This document shows positions 1 through 12,100 of a DNA stretch of 64,000 nt, piece after piece. Position numbers and translations under genes: made by a program. The stretch lies in NCBI GenBank assembly GCA_000827265.1, contig KN834789.1:1-64000 (forward strand). The letters run 5' to 3'. Position 1 is the first letter of the stretch; each line of letters opens with the position of its first letter. Source of the stretch: Collybiopsis luxurians FD-317 M1 (lineage: Eukaryota > Basidiomycota > Agaricomycetes > Agaricales > Omphalotaceae). Below the pieces are notes generated by a model. It was not told the DNA's origin, searched no databases, and saw only the letters and a program-made list of their open reading frames with translations.

Positions 1-744
1 CTTGAAATGGGCTAATCATTGCAAANACAGTTACAGATGTTAGATCAGGGTCTTCGGACGTGTAGACGCGTCGTATCACATGGTCGTGTCGGTGTCCTGA
101 GGAACGGGATCCTTGGATTCAGGATTAGCCTCCGTGCGGATATCTTTGCACAGTCGTTTCATAAGTATGGTTCCGTGTTTCTATTTTCCCTTCTATCTAT
201 TTTTCCTATCTATCCAAATATATATATAACATACGATTATTGTTTCTGCCCTCAGGACTTCTCCTACGTTCTGAGGGTATGTATTTCTTCATTCATATAT
301 TTTCCTATATACTCACGTATCTATAGTTATCGTGTACTAACGTAGAACTATAGGTAATTAAAGAGGACTTCTCCTACGTTCTGAGGTTATCGTGTACTAA
401 CGTAGAACTATAGAATTAACAGCTATAACTAGTGCTTTCTTCGTAGTGATTTTATTACGCTTCTTATATCTGAATTTAAGTATATTAATTTCTCTGGAAA
501 TGGGCTTCAGATGGATGTGGTTAGGAACAGCACTGGTAGATACTCGATAAAATTTTTGAGTTGTTTCCGGTTACTCCTTGTGACAGCTTAAATGTTCAAA
601 CCTCCAGCCTTTCGGGATCAAATCTTTTGAGCTCTTTGTACCCAATGCTTCACGCTTAGTCGCATACTTCTTCCGGCGAGGGTGGATAATCCAGTTTAGC
701 GAAAACCGGTCTCCAGTTCCCTATCGGTCGTGTAAATAGCCTGT
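1..744. other. AT-rich non-coding stretch with short direct repeats
   Basis: No supported gene. One ambiguous base lies at position 26. The first 420 bases are AT-rich and carry two families of short direct repeats, listed separately. The short open frames here lack start context, splice structure and recognisable protein features. Confidence 0.5.
254..413. repeat. Interleaved short direct repeats
   Basis: A 23-base unit (AGGACTTCTCC..., ending TCTGAGG) occurs at 254-276 and again at 364-386. A second unit of 28 bases (GTTATCGTGTACTAACG..., ending ACTATAG) occurs at 326-353 and at 386-413. The second copy of the 23-mer abuts the second copy of the 28-mer. The offsets differ (110 and 60 bases), so this is a mosaic of local duplications and not a simple tandem array. 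It could be the edge of a degenerate repeat element. No terminal inverted repeats or coding sequence were seen. Confidence 0.7.
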
Positions 745-746
745 CG

Positions 747-1243
747 ATGAAGGTCTTCTCTACTCTCTGTGGTGGAGCAAGGTGCACCTGGTAAGTCATT
801 GACTGTTTCTCAGTAAGAAGCGGGTGTAACTCACGAATACTACTTACCCCTTAGCCGTCCTCGAATCCCTTGCCACCGAAATAGCTGGTCAGCTCTTCCA
901 ACCGTTCATTGCAATCTACCAAGATGCTCAGCGGCTCGGTCAACTGGAGGATAGAGCGCTTTGTATCCTCGTCAGCCTTTTCCTGCGCAATCACCTTTTA
1001 ATCCAAAGCTATATCATACAAAGTGAGTATTAGCCTGTCGAGCTTCATTTGATATTTATCGATTTCTATCCTCAGGTACATATCACCTATAGAAATGCCT
1101 TGCCGCTACTTATCAATGATGGTGCATCAGTGGCCTATACATATGACTGGCAGTGCAGCTGCCAAGAAATCGACGTCGCTTCACTTCGTTCGGCTGATCG
1201 ACGGCGGGACATCTGTTACTTTGTAAACAAATGTATCTTCCGA
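747..1243 (+). pseudogene. Possible gene fragment (unrecognised)
   Basis: A stretch open in one frame at about 855-1020 encodes a helical, coding-looking peptide (containing LESLATEIAGQLFQP). It is flanked by an acceptor-like CCCCTTAG at about 852 and a donor-like GTGAGT at about 1022. A second open stretch follows an acceptor-like CTCAG at about 1075 and stops at 1243. An ATG at 747 starts a short peptide that ends at a GTAAGT donor. The phases do not join cleanly and no family is recognised. It may be a decayed or partial gene, or chance. Confidence 0.25.
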
Positions 1244-1452
1244 TGAAGGTAGATCTTACGGGACACTCTTTCAACGAGCTTTGAGAGCTTTACTCTAGTA
1301 AAAATCTGGGCGCAAGGTAGAAGCAATCGGTTTCAATAGGCCACTTGTTATTATTTGTAGATTCACTCCATGTTTCATCGTTTTATCACCTTTCATCAGG
1401 CAACCGCTTAAAATAAAAGTTCAACCCTGCATAAGGCGATAGCTCGGACTGG

Positions 1453-1460
1453 TATATAAG
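1453..1460 (+). promoter_or_regulatory. TATA box of the LEA-like gene
   Basis: TATATAAG lies about 155 bases upstream of the ATG at 1612, in a stretch with pyrimidine-rich patches typical of fungal transcription starts. No competing gene lies nearby. Confidence 0.5.
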
Positions 1461-1611
1461 GGCGCCGTTGGATTATCTTCCCAACTTCCGGCCAAGTTCG
1501 CCTCCCTCAAGACTATTTTGCAGGTCAAAATAGTCTTTTGCATTCTATCTTGCTTTCTAAATCACACTTGCACCCGTTTACGAATCTTCCTTGTGCGACT
1601 CGTCCATTTGC

Positions 1612-3146
1612 CATGAAATTGAACGCATCCTTTGTAGTGCTCGGCCTTGCTGCAGCAGCCTGCGCTAGACCCGTTGAAAACGCTCGTGACGTGAGGATCC
1701 TTTCTTGCGGTATGATCTGCTCAGTTGTTAAGTGTTATCTAGGCCCGCGACCTTGCAGCTGAATCAAACCCAAACGTCAGACGTAGTCCAGAAGATGCAA
1801 GTCCTCGTTATGGTTTTGATATTTCACCTAATGACTAAGTCTTCTTCAGAGTATGATTTACGACAGGGAACTGGTAAGTTTATACCGCAGTGTTTCCTCA
1901 TTTACCAAACTGAAATCCTCCAGGGTCTTGAGGAAAGAGACGTTGGGGAATCAATACAGCATGGTTGGGAACATGTGAAGGCCTGGGGGCAAACTTTTCC
2001 GTCCATCGTGAAAAGCGTTTGGAGTTCGGTCAAACACGGAGACATGGAGACGGCCTCAGCCCCTACCCCTACGGACGGCAGTGTGATGGCTCGATCCGTT
2101 TCCCCTGCTCAGGTTACTGCGCGCGCTGTACCAAATTATGTTCAAGAACGTGATACTCCGAGTCCAACGTCAGGAGCACTGGATCATCTTCCCAAACCTA
2201 CAGCTCGTGCTATCTCGTATGAAAGACGTTACGCCGATGAAAATCTGCAGGAACGTAGTGGTGACGACCCAATAGGTCGTTGGCAGGTGTGGAGCGCATT
2301 TTGCTGTCTCGGTAGTGTTGATCCTGGACACTTCGTTTGCAGGCTGCGAGGAAAATGGCTGAGTCAAAACTCCAAAAGGACATACCTGAGGGAAATGTTG
2401 CGCGAGATAATGTTTTCCAGGGACGTGGTGAAAATTTCGACCATTTCGTCACCGGAATGTCCGAGGTATGGCTTTTACTTTTGTAGCTGATACGGAGGAT
2501 TGACGGTTCTTATCTAGGCTGGAAATGCTGTCGTAAATGGGGCAAAGAAGGCCGGACAAAAGGTTGGGAACGTGGCTAGCGGGGCCTACAATGGGGCCAA
2601 GAACGCTGCATCGAATCCTCCGGCTCGTCGCGACCTAGTCGACTCCGCGCAGTGGGTCGAAGATAAGATGGACCAAACTAAAGAAAGCATCGGGAATACC
2701 AAGGACTCAATGAAACAAAGGTTAAATGATACCATCGAATCTAATAAAGTCAGGACTTTCTATGTTGTTGCTCGAAATTTTGACTCACAATGTTGATATC
2801 AAAGCCGCTTTCTGAAGTAGTGCACGGCGCTCAAACAATGGGTGAGCGGCTGTTTTCCATAACTGCCCAGTTTCAGGTTTGATTGGTATACCTTTTCTTC
2901 AAGGGACCGGACTCGATGATGCCAAAGACTCTGTGTCAAATGCTGCTCATGGTGTAGTAGATGCTGCCACCGATGTAGGTTCTCCGACCTGAGATGCCGT
3001 AGCTTGATGCTTATGCTTTTCTACAGGCGAAGAACAAGGTGGAAAATACAGGTGCGGAAGTCGGACAGGGGCTGAAGGGCGCAGCGACCGGGGCGGTACA
3101 GGGCTTTGAGCAAGGAAAGGACTCTGCATCCAATGCAACAGCCTGA
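1612..3146 (+). CDS. Secreted LEA-like amphipathic-helix protein
   Basis: No named family is certain. The ATG at 1612 begins a clear secretion signal (MKLNASFVVLGLAAAACA, then RPVE). Downstream exons encode an acidic, Ser/Pro-rich middle and then Ala/Gly/Lys-rich amphipathic repeats such as GAKKAGQKVGNVASGAYNG, KDSVSNAAHGVVDAATD and AKNKVENTGAEVGQGL. This spacing resembles group-3 LEA or apolipoprotein-like helices. Several short introns interrupt it. The exon joins between 1690 and 1925 could not be phased with certainty. The last exon ends at the TGA 3144-3146. By inference it is an extracellular stress or surface-associated protein. No Cys pattern or catalytic motif is visible. Confidence 0.6.
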
Positions 3147-3346
3147 GGTTCTACGGGTGCTGCGTGAGTTATTTGTAGACTGCAAATTTGAATGTAAATT
3201 ATCAAATAAGCGCCTATGAGCCATTTGAGTTCCAACACGTGCCCGATCCCTGGAATTTGGAACGCGATGTTGAACACGACTTGAACTTGACTTTGAATTC
3301 TCACCAGCTCGCCTTATGATCTTCTGAGTATCTCTCAGTTGACCAA

Positions 3347-6300
3347 ATGCCTTCAGCGTGAGATCATTCCGTCTAGATATGGCCTTAGAGTGCGATATTG
3401 AATCTTGAATTTCTTCAGTGGTAGGAACGCATTTAGTGAAGAAGATGATACCCTCCTTCTCGAATATCTAGCAGTTTTTTCCACGGCTGAAGAAAGAAAG
3501 GGGAATCGCGTATATAAACAGCTCACGGACAATGTGTGTTACACCTCACCTTCTGAATGACTTTTGTTTATCAGCCCAACAGATTTCAGGCCATTGGCCA
3601 TGGAGTTCCCGACACCCTTGGCAGTCATGGAGACATCGCTACATACGAGAACCTGACTACTTTGATCGAAAAATCCGAAATCATCTGAGACACAAACGAC
3701 AGGCAGAGACTTTGATTGGAGACCAAGCTCCTACTTCCCAGGTCTCGGAGGCTACTAGTAAAGAAAGCAGGCCTCAAAAACGCAAAACATCCTCAGTTGT
3801 CGAGAACAGAAAGGAAGAGAAGCGGCGCAGAATTGAACCCGATTCTCTGCCTCAAACAAAAGCACCAAAGAAGAACACTGTTTCTACGAAAGACACTGGC
3901 CCTATCAAGCAGCGCCGCAAAGATAAAGAAGAGTCTGTTGTTCCCAATCTTGATTTTGTTCCAATCAGTCAGTTTACGCGACGAGCCCCAATCTTGTCCG
4001 AAGGTAAAGGTGAAGGCCCCAGTCGTTCGCGGCAGCCTTCAAGGCAGTTTAAAGCCGTTCTGGCCACCGACAACTCAGAGTTCGGGTCCGACGCCGACAG
4101 CTCAAAGCATTATTCTTATCTCCCCAGCTTGTCCAAAGATAGAAATACCTTGGTACCTCCTCGTCCGAATACTACACTCCCGGAAAAGGGAGGCGACAGC
4201 AAGAAAAGTCCTCCGCATCATTCTCCTCCAGGATCAGACGACTATATGGGCGAACTTTTCGGTGAAAGCTCAAATAGTCTGGAAGATGAGATTGCGCGTG
4301 AAATGGAACTCGATCCTGAAGCCGATCAGGAAAATGACGAGAATGAAGATTTGGAAGTGAACCATATGCTAACAGATCCGATGAATACAGATACCTATAT
4401 GTCTCAGGGAAAACCTGCGTGCGTTCTGTTTCCTGTTCCCAAATTTGTTGATGCTTTTATTGAACTTCTATTTTAGGTCAAGGTTATATCCGTCTATTGA
4501 ATCCATTCCTGTTGCCTCTTCCTCCAAACAGCCCTCGTATACCTCCGCTTCTCGCAACAAAAACTCTAAACTACCTCAAGGTCCTGCCCCCGTTGCAGGA
4601 GATCCTGACATCTTCGAATCATCTCCCGCGTCCGCTTCCTCCGATCCTCCCCGACTCCTCCCACCTCCCAAACCTGTTCCCCAGTTGGTGGAAAGTCCGT
4701 TCGGCGGGACGCGTTATAAGCAGCCTAGAAGGCGGAAAGCCGTCGAATCTTCTAGTAGTGAGTCCGAGTCAAAGCCGAAGAAAACGCCCTCTCCATCGTG
4801 GCCTCCTGCGCGAGGTAAGAGCAAGAGGGCCATTGTGTCGCAGAATGGCCAAAACCCCGTGTCGTCACCCTCTGCAGCGCAAATCCGATTAAATGGACAC
4901 ACTCCTTCTGTATCTCCAAAAGGTCCTCCGCGCCGAAGCGCGCGCAAGGAGCCGCTGGTCATATCTGACCGCGGCAATCGCGAATCCTCAGTGGATTCAA
5001 GTATCATTATCGTTGAATCCCAGCAGGAACAAGAGCCCTTATTTACGCAACCGTCACAGCCCAGGGCAAGGAATGTAATTGAACGGAAACCTTCTAGTGA
5101 GGTCGATGACGAAGAGGAGGAAGAGATAAACGACGAGCCAGTCGATGACGAGGAAGAGAAGGAACCACTCTTTACACAGCCCCAATCGCTTCCTACATCT
5201 CCTCCGAGATCCTCCCAGCTTGGTACTACCACGGAAGCGGTCTCTAGTGATGGCGACGAGGCGCCACCTGCAGAATCTGTCTTCACCCAAGCAGCGTCTG
5301 TGCCTCTTCCAGATTCTCCGCACACGCCAAAGCGTCGTTCTCCGGAACATCCATTTAACAACTCTGGGTCCCGCCGAGGGTCTTCTGCTCTCGACAGATC
5401 TGGGGGTGTTGCCAAACAGCTTGTCAGTAGAGAGACCGCTGACTCAGTGATCAAGGCTCTGAAAACGTTTTTATCGGAAATGAACCGGAATATGAACCAG
5501 CAAGCTGAACGAGAGGCTCAAAATGAGAGAGGTTCACCGAGGATGGTCGTTGATAAGAGAGTCTTTCGAGAGAGAGGGTCACCCGTGCGGACGGGTACAA
5601 AGAAGCGAAATCTTACGAGCGTGGGTCCTGAAGGTGGTCTTCTGGTGTCCAACAACACTCGGGCAGCACATTCCAGTCCCTCAGATCGCATGAGCAACTC
5701 TCCAGCGCAAGAAGACAAAGACGATCTCCAAGAGCACTCAGACTCTTCTGCACCCCGGGAAATGAAATCAAATGCATCTTCTGGTCAAATCGAACATATA
5801 CACGGCCGTGTGCAGAGGACTCGGCCGCCGGCTTCCCCTGCACCGGCTGTGGTCTCGAACTCAAGAGGTACTTATGATTCACATAAATCAGGTAGAGCGG
5901 ATGGTCTGAACGATCTCTCGGCATCGCCTTCCAATTCCTCTCACAAAGGAAAGAATAAGGAGGTGGAGGTGCCTGGTCCAAGTAAATGGCAGGACCCGTC
6001 GAATACCGCCTCTGATTCGAAGTTGGTCGATTTGCGTAATTTGGCTCGTACGCAACGCCGGAAGAGTAGTCGTCCGTCAATGTCAATATCCTCCTCCGCT
6101 GTATCACTCGTAAGTACAGCCCAGGTGAAATCAGTCAGCCCCAGCTCCACTTCCTCGAACTCTACGCAATCTCCTCTTAAACTCTCTGTTTCTGACCAAT
6201 CGCGGCTTATTGACCGGGAGATCCAGAACATGGCGGAACAGTACGATTTTCCTCCGGAATATGTTCGCAAGGTTTGGAAACGAGCAGGAAGCATGGATAA

Positions 6301-6781
6301 AGCAGTGGCAGTCCTCGCCCGACTGAAGGACGAGGCTGATTTCTTGCTGAATGGAGCTGGCGAACGGCATTCTCCTTCTGCATCCATATCTGGAGCAGGC
6401 CGACGGCGAGGGGGAGGGGTATTCCCGAGGGCAATAGCATCCTCACCTCCAGACCGGAGCAGCAGTGTGCAGGGTCAACTTAGTAAACATTTTGGCGAAA
6501 CAACGGAGGTGAGACAAGCTGCCGACGCCAGTCGTACTTCGTCAGCGTCTAGAGAATCAAGCTTACTGCGTCGCAGGTCCAGAATGTCTTTCGGAGATCG
6601 TAGTATCTTTAAGCCAACGATTTTGGACAGACCCATACCCAGTTCTGGGTACAGTCCTCCCACACATTCACGAGCGGGTCAAGTTGTTCTGCTCTATTCG
6701 CAGGGAAGATTGAAGGAAGCAGTGGAGAAAGAAAAGAGGCGTGCCACATGGGGATCTGGGGTTTTCAATATTTCGATCTAG
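3347..6781 (+). CDS. RAP1: Rap1-type telomere-binding protein with Myb domain
   Basis: Four exons join in frame: 3347-3357, 3419-3533, 3583-4418 and 4477-6781, giving 1,088 residues. The first 65 or so residues form a TRF2-interacting/Rap1-type Myb domain: FSEEDDTLLLEYL, YKQLTDN, then HPWQSWRHRY and FDRKI. The middle 850 residues are low complexity, rich in Ser, Pro and acidic runs, with many basic SP/TP motifs. Near the C-terminus an alpha-helical block (QYDFPPEYVRKVWKRAG... LKDEADFLL) may correspond to the Rap1 C-terminal interaction region, which is inference. No BRCT domain precedes the Myb domain. The expected role is telomere length control and protection as a shelterin-like subunit. 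It converges with the F-box gene, with 132 bases between stops. Confidence 0.8.
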
Positions 6782-6890
6782 TGGAAGTGACATTCTGTTT
6801 GTAATTTTCTTGGGCTCATGCTTTCGCTCAATTATAAGAGTCTTCTGTATATGTCTTCTGTACACGTACAGTCTTGGAAATCGCGAGATA

Positions 6891-6896
6891 AATAAA
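6891..6896 (+). terminator. Polyadenylation signal AATAAA
   Basis: AATAAA lies about 110 bases after the stop of the Rap1-like gene. It is close to the 3' end of the opposing F-box gene, so the two transcripts probably overlap at their ends. Confidence 0.4.
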
Positions 6897-6913
6897 TGTC
6901 CAAGAGGCAAAGA

Positions 6914-8850
6914 CTATAGCTGTAGGATGCGTACACTTCCGCTTGCATCTCCCAAAACTATACTACCCACGGCTTCGTCATAGTCTAACGTTGTCCAGTT
7001 TTTTAAAACATTTGCATATATCTTCCGGGTGCGGACCGTAGTTTGGGGGTTTAAAGGGCCTGGAAAAATTCCGGCAACCAAGCTCTCTGAAGATTTGCCT
7101 TCTACGTCTCCAGAAATATTCGAAAGGATTCCATCAAAGCCTCCCTGACGAGTGTTATTAGTATAATCGTCATATATTTCTGGAGGCAATAAGCCATTTA
7201 ACGCCCGCTCTCCGGGCTTGACCCATATCGCAGTTCCACACTTGCCCAGCACCAGATCCGTGCACCGAAGTGAACCTCGGGTAGAGGCAACTTGAGCAGT
7301 ACAAATGGGAGGAAACAAGTAGGGCGATCGAGCGACGTCGTCTTCGATACCTATATCGGGATCGGAATGTAGCTCGTAAAGATCCAAACTATGCTCGTTT
7401 GCCATCCAAGGATTATCACTTTGCAGACGAACCAGAATCTTTAACGTCGTAGGTCGCGTGCACCCTGCGGAATAGATAGGAACAACAGAGACACCATCGA
7501 CCCAACCAAAAGAGTGCTTGGCTAGTGGAGAGTATACAGGCAGTCCAACGGCCGTTGAGGATTGAGAAGGAGCTGAAATCGAACATAGTTCTGGCTCTGG
7601 GAATAGATGTACAGATCTTGCTCGTACAACGAGGATGCTCCTGTACGCAAATACGACCTGGACAATTTGATCCTGCTAAAAAAAAAGTGTCACTACCCGT
7701 CAAAATGGTAAAATTATAGTGTTTATCAGAAAGCAAAGCGAACCTTCCAAACTCCTACTTGATCTTCTTCATGTTCTAAAATTGCAAATTCACCAGTCTT
7801 CCAATTATAGATGACCGTGCAAGCTACATCGTCTGACATGGCCAAAACGTTACCCGATAATGTCATGGGCTTCATGGGCTGCATGGCTCGCAGACGAACG
7901 GCGTTTTCTTCTGATAGCGCGGAAACTTCTGTGCGTATAGGAACTGCAGGTATGGTGCAGAGTGGAAGCAGCTCTCCGGAATCTGAAATACTGAAAAGGT
8001 TAATTTCGTAGCGACTAGAATGCCGATTTTTAGAAACAACTGAATTACTTGATTGAAACAACCTACCCCTCACACATTACAGACACAGCCAAGTCGGCTT
8101 CAGAGGGATTCTCGGTTGCGAGGCAAAGTCCGGTAAACAATCCGCCCTTGGGAGACCACTCTGCGCACTTTCGTGGGCGAGGTGGGATTCCGTCTTGTAC
8201 ACCCAGCGATACCAGAACCTCCCATATTGTGATCACCGACCAGATGCCTTTCGAAACACTTAGAACCAACACACTCTCCGTCTTCGAACCATTGACCGAA
8301 GAGATAGAATGCCGTACAGATCGTACGAAACGGACATCTGTAATGGGTGTACTGGGAGATACTACCCAGTCAATATCTCGGCATGGCGGTAAGGGAAAAG
8401 GGGCTCCGAGTCTATGCGTCGCGTCGAAGGGACCATTACGCGGTATCGAAGGTCTATACAGCCACTTTCTCGCAAGTCGAAACGCATGTCGCGTTCGCTG
8501 CTCGAGCTCTTCACGCGATATGGCTTCAATATCCAAACATCCTCTACAACGTACATCACCATCACAGGCCTTCTTTCCTTCCGTGCGCACGGAATTCCTT
8601 CCAAAAGTAGTTGAAGGGAATGGATAACCTTTTCGGTGGATCTGAGTGTCCCAAGCACTGATCCAGACTATGGACAGATTCGTGATCTCGTTGAGGAATT
8701 TGCAGGTCTAAGAAGAACAGAAAGCAGGCTTATCAACGCGAAAAATCAACGACATACCTGTCGCAAAGACAAGATCTCATTTACAGGCAAGAAAGATAAG
8801 AGATAGATGATGACTTCCTCAGGAAGGTCAACCAGCTTTGCCAGAATCAT
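6914..8850 (-). CDS. F-box protein with beta-propeller-like C-terminal region
   Basis: The ATG at 8850 opens an F-box: LVDLPEEVIIYLLSFLPVNEILSLRQV. The first intron follows and the motif resumes with CKFLNEITN and VWISAW, the usual end of an F-box. The remaining 500 or so residues, over several exons, contain repeated hydrophobic strands (for example WSVITIWEV and GIVLGDASGSVRIL-like turns) suggesting a degenerate WD40/beta-propeller. The stop is at 6914-6916. By family it should be a substrate adaptor of an SCF (Skp1-Cul1) ubiquitin ligase. The substrate cannot be read from the sequence. The start is chosen because the F-box begins seven residues after it. Confidence 0.75.
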
Positions 8851-9191
8851 CTGGGAAGAATTGATTGAGCGGATGACCGTACACGTTAAAGTAAAGCAGT
8901 GACATAATTTATTGATTCGGCAATTCCGTCCACGATCATTGATCGCGACGGACAAAGTAGCAGAACGGTGAAGGCTACATTGATACAATTGCTCTCCAAT
9001 ACGAATAGTAAATACGCAGGAACAAAGTACTACTGTAAACATTCAATACGATACAGAAGCCGTCCAGGCTAGACATTCAGACACAATAATTAAGAACAAG
9101 GAATTTTAAAAAAAAAATTCAGAAAACACGAAAGCGTATAACACAGCAGTAACCAAGAGGTGGATTACAAGTTCGGGGTATCTGTCTGTAT
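8851..9191. other. Intergenic: upstream of F-box gene, downstream of Zn2Cys6 gene
   Basis: About 340 bases between two minus-strand genes. It contains an A/T homopolymer run near 9108-9119. No coding or RNA signal is recognised. It should hold the F-box promoter and the 3' end of the regulator. Confidence 0.5.
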
Positions 9192-12100
9192 TTAGGATTG
9201 TTGAGAGGCTGGCTGAACTTGAGTTGCTCCCTCGCCGGCATTCGGGAATCGGGAAAAGAAGCTATCCCATTGGGCTGGTGAATCAACATCAGTAAACCTA
9301 GACGCAGGAGGGAGGCAAAAGGATAATGCATACTCCAGTCAAACATCCCATTGGGCATACCCTCCAAAAAGCCCGTATCTGTGACAGCAAACTCTGCAAG
9401 AGTGTCCAAAGTGGCCGGAGTATCCAACGTATTGATGATTCTATTGGCGCTTCCGGCCTGAATATTCATCGCGGGGTTGAGGTTCGATACGGCGCCAGTC
9501 GAGGATCCGGTCAAAGGAGTGAAACTGACAATCGATCCCGGTACAGTCCCAGTTTTACCTGCTGCCGCCACGGCTGTCGTAGAAACAAAAAAAGAGTGAC
9601 AACGAGTCAGTGATCATTAGAGGATGGGTATTTCGGACAGAATAGCAACTGCTGACACCTTACCTTCGGACTCGTTGTCCAAGCTCTCCACCACCATTCC
9701 CGCTGCATCCTGATACGGTGCAGATCCACCTCTACCGCGCGCGACAAAGACACCTCCTCCGGGTCTGTTGGGGTCTGGTTTATAGTCGAGTAGAGCTTGT
9801 TGTTTGCCTTTGACACCGCCCGTCGGATTGAGGATGGGAGCTTCCGGCATGACTGGATTCTTGATGGCTTCGTACAAGAGCGCCATGATCTCAGCCGTCT
9901 GTAAATAATTCGATTCAACAAACGACAGCAAACCAACCAAAAGACACCAACTTTGCGTCGCGCCGACATATGGTCAGGCGATATAGACTTCTCCCATCGT
10001 CGAACGCAATCGCGCAACTTGCGAAGCTTGGCCTCTGCTCCTCCATCTTTTCGCCTGACGAAAGTGTGATACTAAAATACCCCAAAAAAAGGTCGTCAAA
10101 AATCTAGAACGTATACAGAGTAAATATCTCATTCGCACCTGTACAAATCCGCACGAGGCAGCGGCATATGCAACAAGCAACCAGACGTCGTAAATTTTTT
10201 CATTTGCATCCAACCAATCAATAGCTTGGCCAGTACTCGTCACAAGGACACTCCATTGTTCCACGGTCAATGAAAATGTTAGATGTTGCGGGCAGGAATA
10301 GCTGATTCGCATAAAGACACGCCAGAACATCATGCTGACACAAACGTAGAGCAGATAGAGCAAGCCTGAGAAAAACGTGAGTTGGCGACTGAGGATAACG
10401 GTCCAAAAACACATACCAGCAGTACGAGAGGTTTCAGGGCCCTTGAATCGGAGGTGCTCCGGGAGATTTTCTTTCCATGCCTCAAGGTCTCTTAGAATCT
10501 GCGTCAACATCTCGTCAGTGGCGACCATAAGACCGGCAGGACTAAAATCCAAAAATAAGTCATGCGACGGGAAGAGAAAATAACAGGCTTACGTATAGAT
10601 GGCTTTCTGAACGCGACCAAGGATGATACTCAACCGAACCAGCTCATCCATGTAGAGATCGTTCTTATCTCCAGATGAGGGCAAACGGGCATCGCAGTCT
10701 TGAATATCGATCATATAAGGATGCCCGTAAGTCAAACTCGTCCTGCAAACCCGTGTCAAAATAAACTCTAAACCATAAACAAAATGTCAAACCATCTGTC
10801 GCTAATGAGACAGGCGCCCCAAAGCCTGCGGCGCAACTCCACATCTTGTTGGACTGATTCACACCGGTGAAGTCCCAGATCCTGAGCCTAAAGAAAGAGC
10901 ATAAGACCTCGGTCGATTGACTGGAAAAAAAAAAATTACCATTCGAATGGCAGTACCTAGCCTGATCCAGAGAGCGGATAGGGCAGTGGGTACGAATTGA
11001 GAGTGACAATCCCCAGTCATGCACAGGATAAGCAAAGATTGCACGTTGACGATGGATGCAGTCGACAGAACGTCTTCAGTCTTGATGATGGAGTTGACCG
11101 TGTATCGGATAGAATCAAACACTTGCTGCGGGACTTCTCGTCTGGCGGCGGCTACAAGACACATGGAATACAGCAAAATTGGCGGAGGAGACGAGTGGGC
11201 AAGAAATTCTGCCTGAGTGATGACCGGCAAGAGCGGAGCCACTTCGTTAAAGTAGGCATTAACGAGCTGCTCAATGAGAGTCCTTTCGACGCGAAACTCG
11301 ACAGGCTTTGTTTGCTGTTCTTCATTGGGGGGTTTCTGGACCGATATGAGACCGTCGCCATTTTGGCTGACTTGGAAGGTGTGGTTGTACCTCGCATCGT
11401 ACCCTTTATAAACACGAGATGAGATCGTGGCTTGAGAATGAAGAAGATGCGCAGGGGACGTAACGCCTGATGTTGTATAAGTTGAACAAGGCATATCCCC
11501 CGATACATGGAAAAATTCCGGGGGTAGAGGTAGAAGAGACACGTACCGAGGACACCAATATCACGTCTAGGATCGTTAACAGCTGCAGCTCGCGGAGCGA
11601 GCGACTTGTCTTTTTCGCTTTCCTCCTGCTCCAATTTCTTCTTCTTGAACCGAGTCTCGGTGATGGGCAAGAAGAAGGTACAATCAAACTGGTACTGGCG
11701 ACAGTGTTGGCAGACTGGGGGATCTGAATCGGTAAGAATATCGCAGCGAATTTTACGAGTCCTGCACGAATCGCAAGCTCGTTGCTAGCAAGATAGATCA
11801 GATCAGGGGTTGGGATGGGGGTGGGGAAACTTGATCCGGAACTCACCGTTTTAGTCCGTTTTTTTGAATCTGCCTGGCCTTGCTGACCTTGAGCGCGCGC
11901 TACATCGGTTCCCGAAGGAGCTTCATCATCGGAAACTTTTTCCTTGGCGTTCTTCCTCTTTCGTTTCCCTCCCGTAGCTGATACTGAAGGAGTCTGTGGG
12001 GGCGGGGAGGCCGCCTGGGAGCTCTCCGGAGCTGGCTGAGCGGGCGGGGGAGCCCCGTAGACCATCATGGGCTGGGGGGGAGGATACTGATAGGTATAAT

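Noticed and set aside
4714..5454. Long minus-strand open frame inside the Rap1-like gene
   Set aside because: It is the antisense of a Ser-rich coding exon (Ser codons read backwards give Gly/Ser/Thr strings). No motifs, and the sense strand has a coherent protein.
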